DNA of 64,000 nt from Arabidopsis thaliana (taxonomy: Eukaryota > Streptophyta > Magnoliopsida > Brassicales > Brassicaceae): contig NC_003070.9 in the NCBI RefSeq assembly GCF_000001735.4, positions 22,739,971 through 22,803,970 on the forward strand, written 5' to 3'. Of the stretch, positions 1 through 11,304 are shown in pieces. Each line of letters begins with the position of its first letter. Positions within the stretch are counted from its first letter, which is position 1. The position numbers and the translations under genes are program-made. A model generated the notes under the pieces. That model ran no database searches, had not been told where the DNA came from, and worked only from the letters and a program-made list of their open reading frames with translations.

Positions 1-512
1 TAATTAAAATCTAAATAATTGTTTAGTGAAAATTTAAATATATATATATATTTCAAATTATTTGTTCGTTACTGTCATTGATGATTCTATTCAATTTTAA
101 GTTTGGATTTTCTTTTTTTAGGTAAATAATTTATTCTTTGAACAATAAAAAAAGGTAAATTATTTCTTAATTAATTGATCTCCTTTCGTTTTTAAGATTC
201 TAGTATATCTATTAATTATAATATCAAAAACTAAAAATTTCCACTTTAATCCTAGATAATTTTCTTATTAATTAAATAATATGAGTTAATGCATCTCTTT
301 TATCCAATCAAGTTTTTGCTTTCCTAAAATCTAGAGAATCCAGTAACATTTTTTTTTATTTTAGTAGAGAATCTAAGATTTATTTTAATGAATGATTTTC
401 TTTTCGAAAATTTAAATCCAAAGACTTTTAAAACTTCAAAAAAAAACAAAAAAAACAAACATATATGCCTATTTCGGCCTTTGTTCATAAAAACAAAATT
501 TGGGTCCATTAT
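1..512. other. AT-rich spacer at the left edge
   Basis: Very AT-rich sequence with no coding stretch I can support. The last part, from about 324, belongs to the duplicated unit that carries the first small-protein gene. Confidence 0.6.
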
Positions 513-543
513 GGCCCATAACGGATTACATCTTCTATATAAG
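513..543 (+). promoter_or_regulatory. Core promoter of first small-protein gene: GGCCCAT box plus TATA box
   Basis: A GGCCCAT site-II-like motif (from 513) is followed by a TATATAA box at 537-542, about 50 bases before the ATG at 591. The same order of motifs precedes the paralogue at 1667, so the promoter was duplicated with the gene. Site II elements are known targets of TCP factors in plants; that role here is inferred. Confidence 0.55.
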
Positions 544-590
544 CAATTAGATATCACTATAACCTAATACTTTTGATTCTCAACAAAAAT

Positions 591-950
591 ATGAAGCCAG
601 AATCAAAGAAAATTAACGAGAAAAGAAGGATTCAGATCAACGATGGCGTTTGCGACTCTTCGTTTGATCTAAGTTTGCTCAAAGAGGCTGCCAACAATGC
701 AAGCGAGAAGCCACTTCTAGTGGAGACCATTGTCCCAAAGACTAAGAAAAAAGATTCATTCGATTTAACATCGATGTCGCATGCATTATCCTCTGTGAAT
801 CGTCAGTGTGATAAACGGAGATGTTATGTGAATGCGATGAAGAGACGTCTAGCATCAACGGAGGATAAGGAATTTTTTGAGCAGAACCAGTTTCGATTTC
901 TAAGGAGTGTCGTGTTACAACAAAAATATTTCAATAAAAAAAAAAAATAG
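591..950 (+). CDS. Small basic protein of unknown function, tandem copy 1 (119 aa)
   Basis: Single-exon ORF from the ATG at 591; an in-frame TTG upstream is not a plausible plant start. I do not recognise the family. The protein is Lys/Arg-rich and has no signal peptide or membrane segment. It begins MKPESKKI and has a central block with two similar phrases, SFDLSLLKEA and SFDLTSMSHALSSV, joined by a Lys-rich linker. About the first 75 residues match the neighbour at 1667 closely (same MKPESKKI start, FDLTSM and ALSSV cores); the C-terminal third is diverged and ends in a run of lysines coded by an A-tract. Conservation of the core between two diverged copies argues for a real protein, possibly nuclear, but function is open. 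Confidence 0.6.
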   Translation: MKPESKKINEKRRIQINDGVCDSSFDLSLLKEAANNASEKPLLVETIVPKTKKKDSFDLTSMSHALSSVNRQCDKRRCYVNAMKRRLASTEDKEFFEQNQFRFLRSVVLQQKYFNKKKK

Positions 951-1532
951 TTTATGATTCACGTTAATTTCTTGGAATTAGTTTGGTAATTTTCATGTCG
1001 TTGTGATGATGCGGCGATTGTTGTTACGTTCATTCTCATCAATGATAATTTCTCTTTATTATTAGGTTTTGGAGATTTTTTTTTTAATTTAATATTATTT
1101 TTTGTTGATCCGTTTTAATTTCTAGGATTGATGTATATATATTTGATTTAAAAAAAGATAATTGATGATTCTTTTTATTGTTTGTTAGGTTCTTTATTTT
1201 CTTTGTTTAATTTTATTTCTTAATTAATAGATTTGGCTTACTTATAAAGTATGATTAATTATAAAATGGAAATGTAATTAATAGATTGTAAATTTATCAT
1301 CAAAAATGTAATTAAAACAAGATGATTGAAATGCAATTTTATCACCCAAAAAGTTTTGAAGATTTTCTAAAATCTAGAGGATTCTGTTTTTGTATTGAAT
1401 ATAAAAACTATTTTAATGATGGTTAAAAAATATATATCAAAATTTAAAACTAGCGCAAACAAAGAATGGAAACTAATTTTGTTTAGCTCCATCAATTTCC
1501 TTTAGAAATAATATTATTTGACCTAATTTTAT

Positions 1533-1602
1533 TGGGCCCACCACGAAAACATCTGTTGGGCCTAGTTTAGGTCGTAAACGAGTTACATCTTCTATATATA
1601 AA
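1533..1602 (+). promoter_or_regulatory. Core promoter of second small-protein gene: two TGGGCC boxes and TATA box
   Basis: TGGGCC site-II-like motifs lie at 1533-1538 and 1557-1562, followed by TATATATAA at 1594-1602, about 65 bases before the ATG at 1667. The arrangement mirrors that before copy 1. Confidence 0.55.
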
Positions 1603-1666
1603 GGAAATTCCCTTCCATGTCTCTCTCTAAACCTATTGTTTACTTTTGATCTCTGTCGACGAAACG

Positions 1667-1999
1667 ATGAAGCCAGAGTCAAAGAAAATTTCAGAGAAAA
1701 AACTAGTTAAGATCAACGATGATGGAGGTTCTACTTTTGATCTAAGTTCGCTCAAAGAAGCTATCAACAAACCAAGCGACAAAGCTCTTCTTGTGAAAAC
1801 TAATGTCCCGACAAAGAAAAAAAGTGCATTCGATCTAACTTCCATGTCACAGGCATTATCCTCTGTGGATCGTTTTAATAGTCGGAAACTTTATATCAGG
1901 AGAGCTATGGCGAGGAAGAGCGTGGCGGAGAGGGAAGCTATCAAGCAGCGATTACTAATTCTAACTACGATCTGCGAAAAATATTCATGTAAACATTAA
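1667..1999 (+). CDS. Small basic protein of unknown function, tandem copy 2 (110 aa)
   Basis: Single-exon ORF starting at the ATG at 1667, matching the start of copy 1 (MKPESKKI). The N-terminal two thirds align residue by residue with copy 1, including FDLSSLKEA, the Lys-rich linker and FDLTSMSQALSSV. The C-terminal third is Arg-rich and only loosely similar, keeping a Y-x3-AM-x-R pattern. It has no signal peptide and no zinc-finger cysteine pattern. With its neighbour it forms a recent local family. I cannot name a domain; a family search in other Brassicaceae would decide whether this is lineage-specific. Confidence 0.6.
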   Translation: MKPESKKISEKKLVKINDDGGSTFDLSSLKEAINKPSDKALLVKTNVPTKKKSAFDLTSMSQALSSVDRFNSRKLYIRRAMARKSVAEREAIKQRLLILTTICEKYSCKH

Positions 2000-2169
2000 T
2001 TAGGATTTTATTGATTTAGGTTAATCTCTTTTAGTTGTTTAATTTCGTTTGTTTCGATGATGCGGCGGCTATTGTTTGTTTGTTCTCATCAGGATGATTC
2101 TTTTTTTGTGTTTTGTGTTAAATTTTTAGTTGATCCGTTTTAATTTCTAGGATTAAATCATTATACATA

Positions 2170-3179
2170 TCTTGATTAAAATAACAAAAATAATATTAGT
2201 TCTTCTTTTGTTTTTGCATCAACTCCGTAACTTAATCAACCCTAGTAAACCTGTAAAATAATTTTAATATTAGATGATACTTCTGTTACAAAACACAGTT
2301 TTTTTTAACTGTTGTTAATTAAGTTTTATTAAAAAAGTTATGGTTCTGATAAATTTTAGTTAGCTTATTATTTGTTGTATAATATTAGACTATTATTTCT
2401 CGTATTAGATCAATCATTGAAACAATTGGAACACCGTCACCGGTGGTACCATCCATAAGAATAGCATGCTCTCACAATTGGAGGTAAGCTTTTTCCCATC
2501 ACCGCAAAAGTACTACATTTTAGTTGATTTATGAATAGTACTAGACTACTAGTTCATCGATGTTTAATTGTGAAATTGTTGCACACAAACTTTCTCTAGT
2601 TCCATATGCTTATAAAATATTCCTTAAGTTAAAAATGTAGTCTTACCATACGAATACGATGTTTAACTACCAAGATATTATGAAACCAAGAATCACGAAG
2701 ACAAATTTGCCTCTAGTTTAGTTTGGTTTGAAAAAAAGTATATTGGTTCTGGTAGATGTGATTAAGTAATATAAACTTAACTCTCCCACTCTTTTTTAAA
2801 AGTGATAGTTCGTATGGGATAAAAAAAGCAAAGAAATTTGGGACTAGAGTCTTCACATCTAAATTACATTTTTTTTTTTTTTTTACATTTCTCATAACAG
2901 GTATAGATGAAAATCAAATCATTAAGGGGGTGTTAACTTATTGAGAGTAGTCAATTATTTAAGGTTTAGATTTGAAATTTGAAATTATTTTTAAGAATCT
3001 ATTTGTGTGGTGTAAACTCATTTCTTCATTGATACTAGGTGCAATTACTAGATTATTAGTTGCTGACAAATTGATTTGAAAAAAAAAAATCAGTCCAATC
3101 TATATATTTATTAAGATCATATTCTTTTTGTCTTAAATAACATATAATCCTCAGAAAGGTATAAATATATATAGGAAGG
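2170..3179. other. Non-coding spacer
   Basis: AT-rich sequence with short homopolymer tracts. No gene seen. Confidence 0.5.
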
Positions 3180-3460
3180 CCCTGTTCTTTGATTGATCGC
3201 TGCGTCAGCTACCTGCGATCCAAAAAAAGCTCTCATCTCTCTTTCACTTTCATTTCTCCTCTCTTTCATCTCTGCCGCAGCAACTATAATTCGACCATTC
3301 CGTAGACGCTGGAATTTTCAGCGTCTCAAATTCCCTTTTTCCTATCTCTTCAGATCTATCGCTGCGACTCTTTCATTCATCTCACCTTCATCTCTCCTTC
3401 TTTTTTCTTTTATATTTTGTGCCGCCGGTGCTTGTCGCAGCGATCAACAAAAGAACAGGG
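3180..3460. mobile_element. 281-bp MITE with 25-bp terminal inverted repeats
   Basis: The left end (3180-3204) begins CCCTGTTCTTT and ends GATCGCTGCG. The right end (3436-3460) is its reverse complement with two mismatches in 25. The interior is pyrimidine-rich and has no transposase. The flanks (TAGGAAG left, TAGAAG right) may be an eroded target-site duplication. Size, terminal repeats and lack of coding capacity fit a non-autonomous DNA transposon; the superfamily (hAT or Mutator-like) is uncertain. The long open frame inside it is a by-product of its composition. Confidence 0.75.
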
Positions 3461-4236
3461 TAGAAGTAATTTTTTTTTTTTTGGTGTGTTATATAGGAAG
3501 TAAATTAATATACGGTATATACCTTTAACTAAAGAAATCCTAAAATAAATATAGCAATTTTCAACCATAAGAAAATAATTTCTTATTTCTATCAATGTCA
3601 AACAAACAAATATTTATAACTATATATGTATTTAGATAATCACACGCATTCAGCGGAGTAAAACCAAATCTTCTATAATTAAATTAAATATATATTCCCT
3701 TCTTTATCAGATTTAAATTTACTTTTGAGCAAAAAATTCTTAACTACTACTGATGAATATTTTTTCCAATTTTTGTTTCTCTCATTTTTTGTCAACGAAT
3801 CTTTTTCGGATTAAATTTGTTACGATTCTACCTCAGATAAATCCATTGATTTCGGAATCAAAGAATCTTTTTTTTTTATAAAATCTCATATTTTCTTAGG
3901 TTTTGGGGGATTTCTTACATCGTTTGCTGCCAACTTTGAATAAGTTTCCCTAAGGTTAGCATTTTTTTCCTACTCGTAGAATTTTATTTATTTTTCTTTG
4001 ATCAGTGACCCTAGACCAACTCATGAATATCAGGAGTTTTTTTTTTGGGTGAAATACTCGAAAATTGTGAAGAACGTGATTCAAAAAGTTAGAGTTTATT
4101 CATATGTAAGAAACCCTAAGAGGTTGAATTGTTAGTCGTTTCAATAATAGACGAAGTTTCTTTGCTAGTAACTAAATTTTATATATTTACAGTTGTTTTA
4201 AAGATTTTGAAGATTTAGGGGATTTGTGATCGCCTG
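3461..4236 (+). other. Upstream region and probable 5' leader of ENT7
   Basis: AT-rich with T-tracts. No coding sequence is seen. It probably contains the ENT7 promoter and 5' UTR, possibly with a leader intron that I cannot place. Confidence 0.4.
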
Positions 4237-6141
4237 ATGACTAATCCAGAGGATATCCCTAGCAGGATCGAGGTTAGTGTACAGTTTCATATTAATCAAT
4301 CATTCATAAATTACACACTACATAGTAATTATTATATATAGTGATATATGCAACTTCTGAAATAATTTTGATGATGAACAGGGCAAGAATGTAGCAAGAC
4401 TTGTGTGTTGTTTCCTTGGAGTAGGGTCTCTCGTGGCATGGAATGCGATGCTGACCATCACTGATTACTATTATCAACTTTTCCCAGTATGACTCTAAGC
4501 AACTTTTCGGTATTAAGACAAATTGTTTCAGTGGATATATAAATCAGTTTAATTTGATATGTTTACTTGGTTAACAACAGAAATACCATCCATCGAGGGT
4601 GCTGACAATAGTTTACCAATTGGTTGCGAATGTGTTTATAATAACACTTGCTACTAAAGAAGCTAAGCTCAATACTCGACTTCGTAACATTTTTGGGTAT
4701 AGCCTTTATACCGCTGGTACCTTTTGTCTCATCATTGTAAGTACTCTCATTTTTCTGTTGTAACGTTGGTTTTATAAATATAAAGTTGTGATTTTGACTT
4801 GATTTGATTCGGTTTGGTGAAGTTGGATCTTGCTTCACATGGCAGTGGAAGCGTAGTAGCATATGTGTTGTTATGTTTGATCGTTGCTCTTTTCGGTCTC
4901 GCTGATGCTTTTGTACAAGGTGCAATGGTTGGAGATTTATCCTTCATGTCCCCCGACTTCATCCAGGTTAAAACTTTGTTGTATTTTTGCAATGGTAATA
5001 TCCATTTAACTTAATGTTGTTACTTGTTAAAATGTTTGATTATTTTGTCAGGCGTTCATGGCCGGTTTAGGCATAGCTGGAGCTCTAACCTCGGTATTAA
5101 GGCTTATTACTAAAGCAATCTTCGACAATTCGCCTGATGGTCTTCGAAAAGGCGCTTGTAATGCCTCTCCTACAAATTCTTATAGGCGCTTGTAGTGTTA
5201 TCTTTGTTAAGCTAATTTTAATCATTATGTGTTTGTTTATTTTTTTGCAGTGTTGTTCATAGGAATAGCGACATTGATCGAGTTAGCCTGTGTCTTTCTA
5301 TATACACTAGTCTTTGCTAAGCTCCCTATCGTGAAGTACTACCGCGCAAAAGCTGGGAAAGAAGGGGCCAAAACTGTTTCAGCGGATCTTGCCGCAGCTG
5401 GCCTCCAAGAGCAAGCTGAACAGGTTCACCAAATGGATGAGTCCAAGATCCAAAAACTAACCAAGAAGCAGTTACTACGGGAAAACATAGATCTTGGAAT
5501 CAATCTTTCCTTGATTTACGTGGTGACGCTATCGATTTTCCCGGGGTTTCTTTACGAGAACACAGGAGAACATAGATTGGGCGATTGGTATGCAACATTA
5601 ACATTTTTTTTTTAAACCATTCTATGCTCATATTGGTTACATAAAAATTACCATTTATGTTTTGATGTGTTGAAAGGTATGCACCGGTTCTAGTAGCCAT
5701 GTACAACGGGTGGGATGCGATATCGAGGTTCATTCCCTCGATCAAACCGTTAGCAATGGAGTCTAGGAAATGGATCACGGTCTGCGTTGTGGCACGTCTT
5801 TTGCTCGTTCCGGCCTTTTACTTTACTGCTAAATACGCAGATCAAGGATGGATGCTTTTCCTCACCTCTTTCTTGGGATTGAGTAACGGTTATTTAACCG
5901 TTTGTATCTTCAGCACTGCACCAAAGGGCTACAATGTAAGTTACTTCTCTCCTTACAAAACTCAACCTCGGTTCGATTTGGTTTAATATTTGATCGGTTA
6001 TGTTAATTTGGTTCGATCAAATTTGTATAGGGACCGGAAGCAAATGCATTAGGGAATTTGATGTGTGTGTTTCTATTGGGAGGGATCTTCGCTGGAGTTT
6101 GTTTGGGTTGGCTTTGGCTCATTGGCAACGATTCGTTTTAG
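4237..6141 (+). CDS. ENT7: Equilibrative nucleoside transporter 7 (ENT7), 8 exons, 417 aa
   Basis: Facilitated-diffusion transporter for nucleosides in the plasma membrane. Exons: 4237-4272, 4382-4486, 4581-4736, 4823-4966, 5052-5157, 5251-5587, 5677-5935 and 6031-6141; all junctions are GT-AG and the frame closes at 417 aa, the usual length for plant ENTs. The protein starts MTNPEDIPSRIEGK and goes straight into a series of hydrophobic helices (about eleven). A soluble loop in the middle (around residues 200-250) is rich in Lys, Glu and Gln, as in other ENTs, and the protein ends on a last helix just before the stop. The name rests on recalled sequence and gene order; Arabidopsis ENT2-ENT7 are close relatives. 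It converges on the ABC1-like kinase, with about 520 bases between the stop codons. Confidence 0.93.
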
Positions 6142-6658
6142 AGATCATATAACTATTTTCTTTTTTTTTTGCTGCCAAGCGCAAAATTATTAAAATTCAG
6201 CTCATTACAATTTAACGGTTGAATGTGTTTTTTGACATTAATTCTTCAGGGTTTTGTCTAAAATTTATTTTTATCTCTATTGTAACTAGTGTGGATGAAA
6301 CAAGTTATGTTCAGTTGAGTATATTTTTTTTTCAAATGAAGGAGAGATATTTATAGGTCGAATGAATTTAGAAAATTTATCACTGGTTGTTCTTTGAGCT
6401 TCGAGGAAATTCAAAACTGATATATACCCAAAATACAAATTCTCTGTTTTAGAATGATGAAGAATTCCAATTTCTAGCAAAAAGAATAATCAAAGAATAA
6501 GCAAAAGATAAGAAGAAGACAAAACAGTAAAGGACTTTTCCTTTGTTTTTCTCTAAAATATATGTTTTGGTTCTTCTTCACATCCTAAGGCAACAAAACA
6601 AAAATGTGGCTCTCAAGTGTTAAATGGGTAAAAGAATCAAAGATTGAACCTTTTCAAT

Positions 6659-9083
6659 CTACGGAGCCATAAGTCCATCGATCGTGTAAGAAAGTGATTT
6701 CATCCAATCCGTTTTCAGCAGCATTGTTTGTAGCGTACGCATCACATCGTATCCTGGATCCAGTTTCCGTTGCCAACCCTGAAAACGTGGAAAGTTAAGC
6801 ACAAACCTCAGTGTTGTTAGATTTGAAGCAAACTTTAAACCATCAAGAGACTGGCTCTAAAATACTGATGTAATCAACTCTAGCTAAAGTTCATAGGTCA
6901 ATAATAATCCAAAAGGCGAGTGTTCTTCGTGGTTCTATGGGATGATAAGAGATTTAAACTCACCTCGAGAACTAATGTTGTAAACATGACGGTGGACACA
7001 TTGCCGTCGATATTAACTCTATGACTCCTCATTTTCTCGAATAGTTCGTGCATACAATCCGCTGGATGGACTAGATCCCCTTCCTCTGTTCCCCAGAATG
7101 TAAATGCTTCTTCTACTTCCTGTCAAAATGTGTGTATGTATGTATAAACACTACAAAAATGAAGAAACTTTGAATGATGTAAGAGAAACACAGAGCAGAG
7201 ATCTTACCTTGATAAAGGCCTGTGGATCAGGACAATTCTGTTGTTTAGATAATTTAAGTGTTCGTTCAGCAGCAGTCCGGCCGTCTCTACGTGCAACGGC
7301 CTTGAAAAATCCGAGTAGGTTATCTCGGTCAGTTTTTGAAAGTTCTGCAGTCATGCCCACATCTAGGAAAACGATGTGTGGCTTCCTCGATCTGAATAGA
7401 CCTCTTCTAGTATTGTTTGGCCGGACAAGAATATTCCCAGGATGCATATCAGCATGAATGAAGTTGTCGACCTGAAAAACAAGAATCAAAGCAACTATAA
7501 GTTACATAAGTAACCGAAATGAATAAAAAGATACACTGTGAAGAAAGAGACAGAACCAGGAGCATTTTCAAGAGAGCATTAGTTCCGATATGAGCTACTT
7601 TAGCCTTAAGTTTTTCTTGTCCTTCGGAGCCATCAACATAACGAGCCACACTCTCTCCGTGCTCATACGTCTCGACTAAAACAGCGGGATGTATTAGAGG
7701 ATAGATGGGCTTAGGAAAAGAGACATCTTTCCATCCACGGAAGTTATATATAAACCGACTCAAATGAGAAGCTTCCCTTGAGAGATCAACTTGGGACAAC
7801 ATGTAGACACTAAACTGTTGCACACACTCGTCCAATCTAAGCCAATTTAACCCCGGAATAAAAGTGGTTAGCCTCGCCACGAAATTAATTATCACAAAAT
7901 CTCGCTTCATCGTTTCCTCAACACAAGGATGTCTAACTTTCACAGCAACTTCCGAGGACTTCACCTTTTGTCCTGCATACTGAAACTTCAAGGAAGCTCG
8001 GTGTACTTGAGCTATACTCCCAGATGCCACTGGCGCCTCATCAAATTCCTCAAATATCTCAGAGAGTTTACGACCAAATGCATTTTCAATGCTCTTTTTG
8101 GTGAACGCAAAACTGTGCTCAGGAGCATTACTGTGAAGCTTTGAAAGCTGCAAACACAAATCCTTATTAAACCGATCAGGTCGCGTAGCAATCCATTGAC
8201 CAAATTTGATAAAAGCAGGACCTGCTTTCTCCAGAGTTCGATGGAGGACCTCATACTGCAGCTGTCTGTAACGAGGCCCGCAAGCAAATCCCAACAACGC
8301 CATAATAACATTTGGAGAAAACAAAATTGCTAAATAAAGAGCTCTCCCGATCAGAACAACACCCTTGACCGCAGAAAACACTAAAGACGAGAGAACGATA
8401 GGGAAGTTTATCGAACTCCTATAAGGAGAAATGTGTGAAGGAGAATAGACCACAGGATTTGGAACCACCCTTTGCGCATACGCCACTTGTCTATAGGTAA
8501 GAGCCAATAAACCAGGTAACAAGAAGTGCGAACGGGCTAAAGACAAGCTACACGCTTGAGCAATCTGACTTATCCGAGGTAAGTTCCAACTACGACTCAG
8601 AGTTACTCTCTGTACAAGCCTTCCCCAAGAGACTTGAGCATGTTGCTTAACTACATTACTCGCAACTGCAATCGAATAGCTCCTACGCGCAAGCTGATGA
8701 TGATTACTACCTAAAAACCTTCCTTTAACATTATGAAGAAGACCCAATGTGTGATATCCATTACTCTGAATTCTGAATTGTGGCAACTTTACAGAAACAT
8801 TAATAGCTGTTCTATTATTCTGATTCGAAAACAGAGTTCTACTAATCACTCTAGAGATCAAAAATCTGCAAAAGAAACCAAAACCAAACCCACCCAATGA
8901 AGATCTAATCAAACGAAGACTTTGGAGAAAAGTTCAAAACTTTATAAACAAAGGTTCAATTTTTAAACATAGCAATCAATTTAAGCAATCTCCGGCTAAA
9001 AGGGCAATCAAAATTAATCGGATTAGAGATTCACGAGAGACCCTGAATATGAGATTAGAGACGAACCTTGAGATTAGGGTCAT
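6659..9083 (-). CDS. ABC1/UbiB-family atypical protein kinase, 5 exons, about 639 aa
   Basis: Exons on the minus strand: 9083-9067, 8919-7557, 7471-7208, 7119-6964 and 6778-6659. The tiny first exon (MTLIS) is joined across a 147-base intron; this is the only ATG in frame, since the open frame of exon 2 has no early Met. The N-terminal 150 residues are Arg/Ser/Leu-rich and look like an organelle transit peptide. ABC1 landmarks follow in order: KFGQW (the KxGQ signature), APVASGSIAQVHRA (the glycine/alanine loop), VAVKVRHP with the nucleotide-binding Lys, then HADMHPGN and LDVGM (catalytic and DFG-like metal sites). Family members act on quinone and lipid metabolism in mitochondria or plastids; the substrate of this one cannot be read here. 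The start and total length are less certain than the domain. Confidence 0.88.
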
Positions 9084-9657
9084 GGCGAGAGGAGACACGC
9101 AAAAGGTTGAGTTTTTGGAATGATCTTTAAACCGTTAAACGTTGGGAGCATAATTTCATCGATTTAGCGATTAGGGCTGAGGAAGCTCTTCCCTCGCCGG
9201 AAAAAGAAGGTTCTGGGTTTTAGGAGCTGAAGAAAGATACGGAGAAAGAGAAGTCAGTGATTTGGTGCGGAGAAAAGTGGGGCCCATAAAAAAAACCTCG
9301 TGGGCTTCACGCTAAAATTTTATTTGTCGGCTTATTCGTTTATTGGATTCACTTTGACATTTCAATTTATTTTATTAATTGGATGAATGTTTTTGAAATA
9401 AAAAGCTTGGTAGATAGAAATTAAAAATATATGGAAAATTCTACTTTTCCATAGTTTTCACAGAGGTAATTCACTAATTTCGAATTATTTATTTAATTAT
9501 TTTGACTTATTTATTTTATATGAAAACATACTTATCTTTCCGTAAAGAAATTATCAATTGTTTTTGTGTCCATTTTCCCAACTGAAAGTGCTAAATAATT
9601 TGTTGTGAAAAAATAATTTCACATTTTTATAATAACAAAATTTAATTTTGGTCGATA
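9084..9657. other. Upstream region of the ABC1-like kinase gene
   Basis: The first 150-200 bases probably hold the 5' UTR and promoter of the minus-strand kinase gene. The rest is AT-rich with no gene seen. Confidence 0.4.
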
Positions 9658-9896
9658 CTCCCTCTATTCATTATTATTTGATTTTTTAGAAAAAAAATTG
9701 TTTTTAAAAAGTTGATTTTTAAGTTTTCTAGACACTATTTTTAGTTATTATTGATGAATTTTAAACTTTAAGACAAATAATTATTGGTTTAGAATTATAA
9801 AAAAATCTACATCACAAAAACTAATATATTTATAATTAGTTTTAATATGTGTTTGTGTGTTTTTCTAGAAAATCAATTAAAAAATAACAGATAGAG
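9658..9896. mobile_element. Stowaway/mariner-like MITE, about 239 bp
   Basis: The left end CTCCCTCTATTC and, on the other strand, the right end CTCTATCTGTTA are imperfect terminal repeats. Similarity continues inward (TTTGATTTTTTAGAA against TTGATTTTCTAGAA). A TA dinucleotide flanks each end (9656-9657 and 9897-9898), the expected target-site duplication for this superfamily. No coding capacity. Confidence 0.65.
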
Positions 9897-10619
9897 TAAT
9901 AAGTAACTTGACCAGTTAAACAAAAAAAAAAAAACCTTAAAAGAGAATATGGTAATTGCAAAAGATGGAGAGACACGATTGATTTATCTGATGTTAATAG
10001 TTCGGGTAGATAGGCGCAATCACTCTCTGGCCCCTATGATCCCATGATCTATTTAAAAAAAAATTGGTTGTAAAATCTTAAAACAGTTGCTGCCTAAGCT
10101 TTAGGTTAGGTTCTGCACATGCCCTAGCTTGGTGTACACTCTACCATCCCTAAATACATCCATTCCATATTTCCATGGATCTAAACTCTCTTTTGATAGT
10201 TTTAGTCTTCATGTTGAAGTAGAGCAAATAAAAAGGAAAGAATAGAGTGCATCAAGATTTCGTCAAGTATTAGTCACTCCAACAATAATTCGTCCTCAGC
10301 AACTAATCTAATAAATACGAAATTCATAATTTAATTCTTAGTATCCACCCATAATTCAAGATGTGTACTTTCTTCACTAAGTTCCTCAAACCTATCTAAC
10401 AAAAGCTGAGGATCCCCATAGTATCATGAAACCTAGCAGATAATTTAGAGTTATTAATGAAATCATTTAAAAGAAAAAAAATAAACAGTCCTAAATCCTA
10501 ATATAAATCCAAGTCAAAGCAAGATAAACAATGAAGAAGTTATTAAGAGATGAGATCACAACAGTTGTTTTGGAATCCTCTAAAGGAAGATAATAAGAAG
10601 AAAAAATCCTCTAGCTCAG

Positions 10620-11304
10620 GAAGAGGTTTCTTCAATACTCCTTTACTCGACACTTAGCCACTTTCCATAATTTTCTTCTTCTCACAGACTCTCGGCTTTC
10701 TCCCCTTAGTCCTCAATTTCCTTTTCATGAACTGAATTGGGATCTTTAATCTATCAGAATCTACCTTTCTCTTAAGACATTCAGGGATACATGAAAGGGT
10801 AGTCTATGACAGGTTTATCATCACACAACCTTTGACTCGCCATCCCAAACATGTATCCTAAGGCAATCCCGACTGGAACAGCAACAACATGCCACTTTCC
10901 ACAATCTTCATCTTCTCCCAAACTCTAGCCTTTCTTCCCTTAGTCCTCATTTCCTCTTCATGAATTGATTTGGGATCCTTAATCTACCGATACTAATACA
11001 CCATGTACCTACATTGAGGAACATTGTATGCACCAGCAGCCATTATGCCTCATCTTGCTTGGTAATTCTTGTTTACAAGACGAGCTACAACATAACGACC
11101 AACAAATCTTTCCATGAAACCTAAAAGATTTACAACGTTCTCCATCAAGACGTATTTGGGCTTCAAGTATAGTCTATGATATTCATGAAACCGTCACTTC
11201 ATTGTTTTTTTTCATCTTGAAGTGGTTTATCTTTATTTCTAAATCGGTGTAAAACCACTAAGTCCCTGGCATGGAAGACCCCCACATACAAGATGCACAT
11301 ATTC
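10620..11304 (-). pseudogene. Chromomethylase (CMT) DNA methyltransferase relic
   Basis: Minus-strand pieces of a plant chromomethylase catalytic domain. After a preserved TTTTAG splice acceptor the first piece reads VHLVCGGLPCQGLSGF, motif IV with its catalytic Cys and PPCQG changed to LPCQG. A frame change then gives HRFRNKDKPLQDEKKQ. A further change gives KPKYVLMENVVNLLGF (the motif VI ENVV region, near 11130-11160) and ARLVNKNYQAR, then a stop, then GIMAAGAYNVPQCR. Nearer the 3' end, VAVPVGIALGYMFG (about 10860-10890) matches the conserved motif X. The segment between the last two blocks is missing. Multiple stops, frame changes and an internal deletion mean it is dead. CMT enzymes methylate CHG/CHH sites in heterochromatin. 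Similarity is to the CMT group rather than MET1 or DRM; which CMT is the parent is not clear. Confidence 0.8.
10660..10985. repeat. Direct repeat of about 93 bp inside the CMT relic
   Basis: The stretch at 10660-10752 recurs at 10892-10985 with roughly 85 per cent identity by eye. Both begin CACTTTCCA and end GGGATC(T/C)TTAATCT. The copies are about 232 bases apart and flank the motif X fragment, so the relic was rearranged as well as mutated. Confidence 0.7.

Larger units (their letters stand above)
324..2165 (+). repeat. Tandem duplication carrying the two small-protein genes with their flanks
   Basis: Unit 1 runs from about 324 to 1145 and unit 2 from about 1367 to 2165. Shared landmarks are CTAAAATCTAGAG upstream (325 and 1368), the TTACATCTTCTATAT promoter block, the coding core, GATGATGCGGCG after the stop, and GATCCGTTTTAATTTCTAGG near the 3' edge. 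Spacing between landmarks is about 1.05 kb. So the whole transcription unit was duplicated, not just the coding part. Confidence 0.75.

Noticed and set aside
3193-3528. 111-codon open frame on the plus strand
   Set aside because: It runs through the MITE and its terminal repeat; the open frame comes from the pyrimidine-rich interior and the protein is low complexity.
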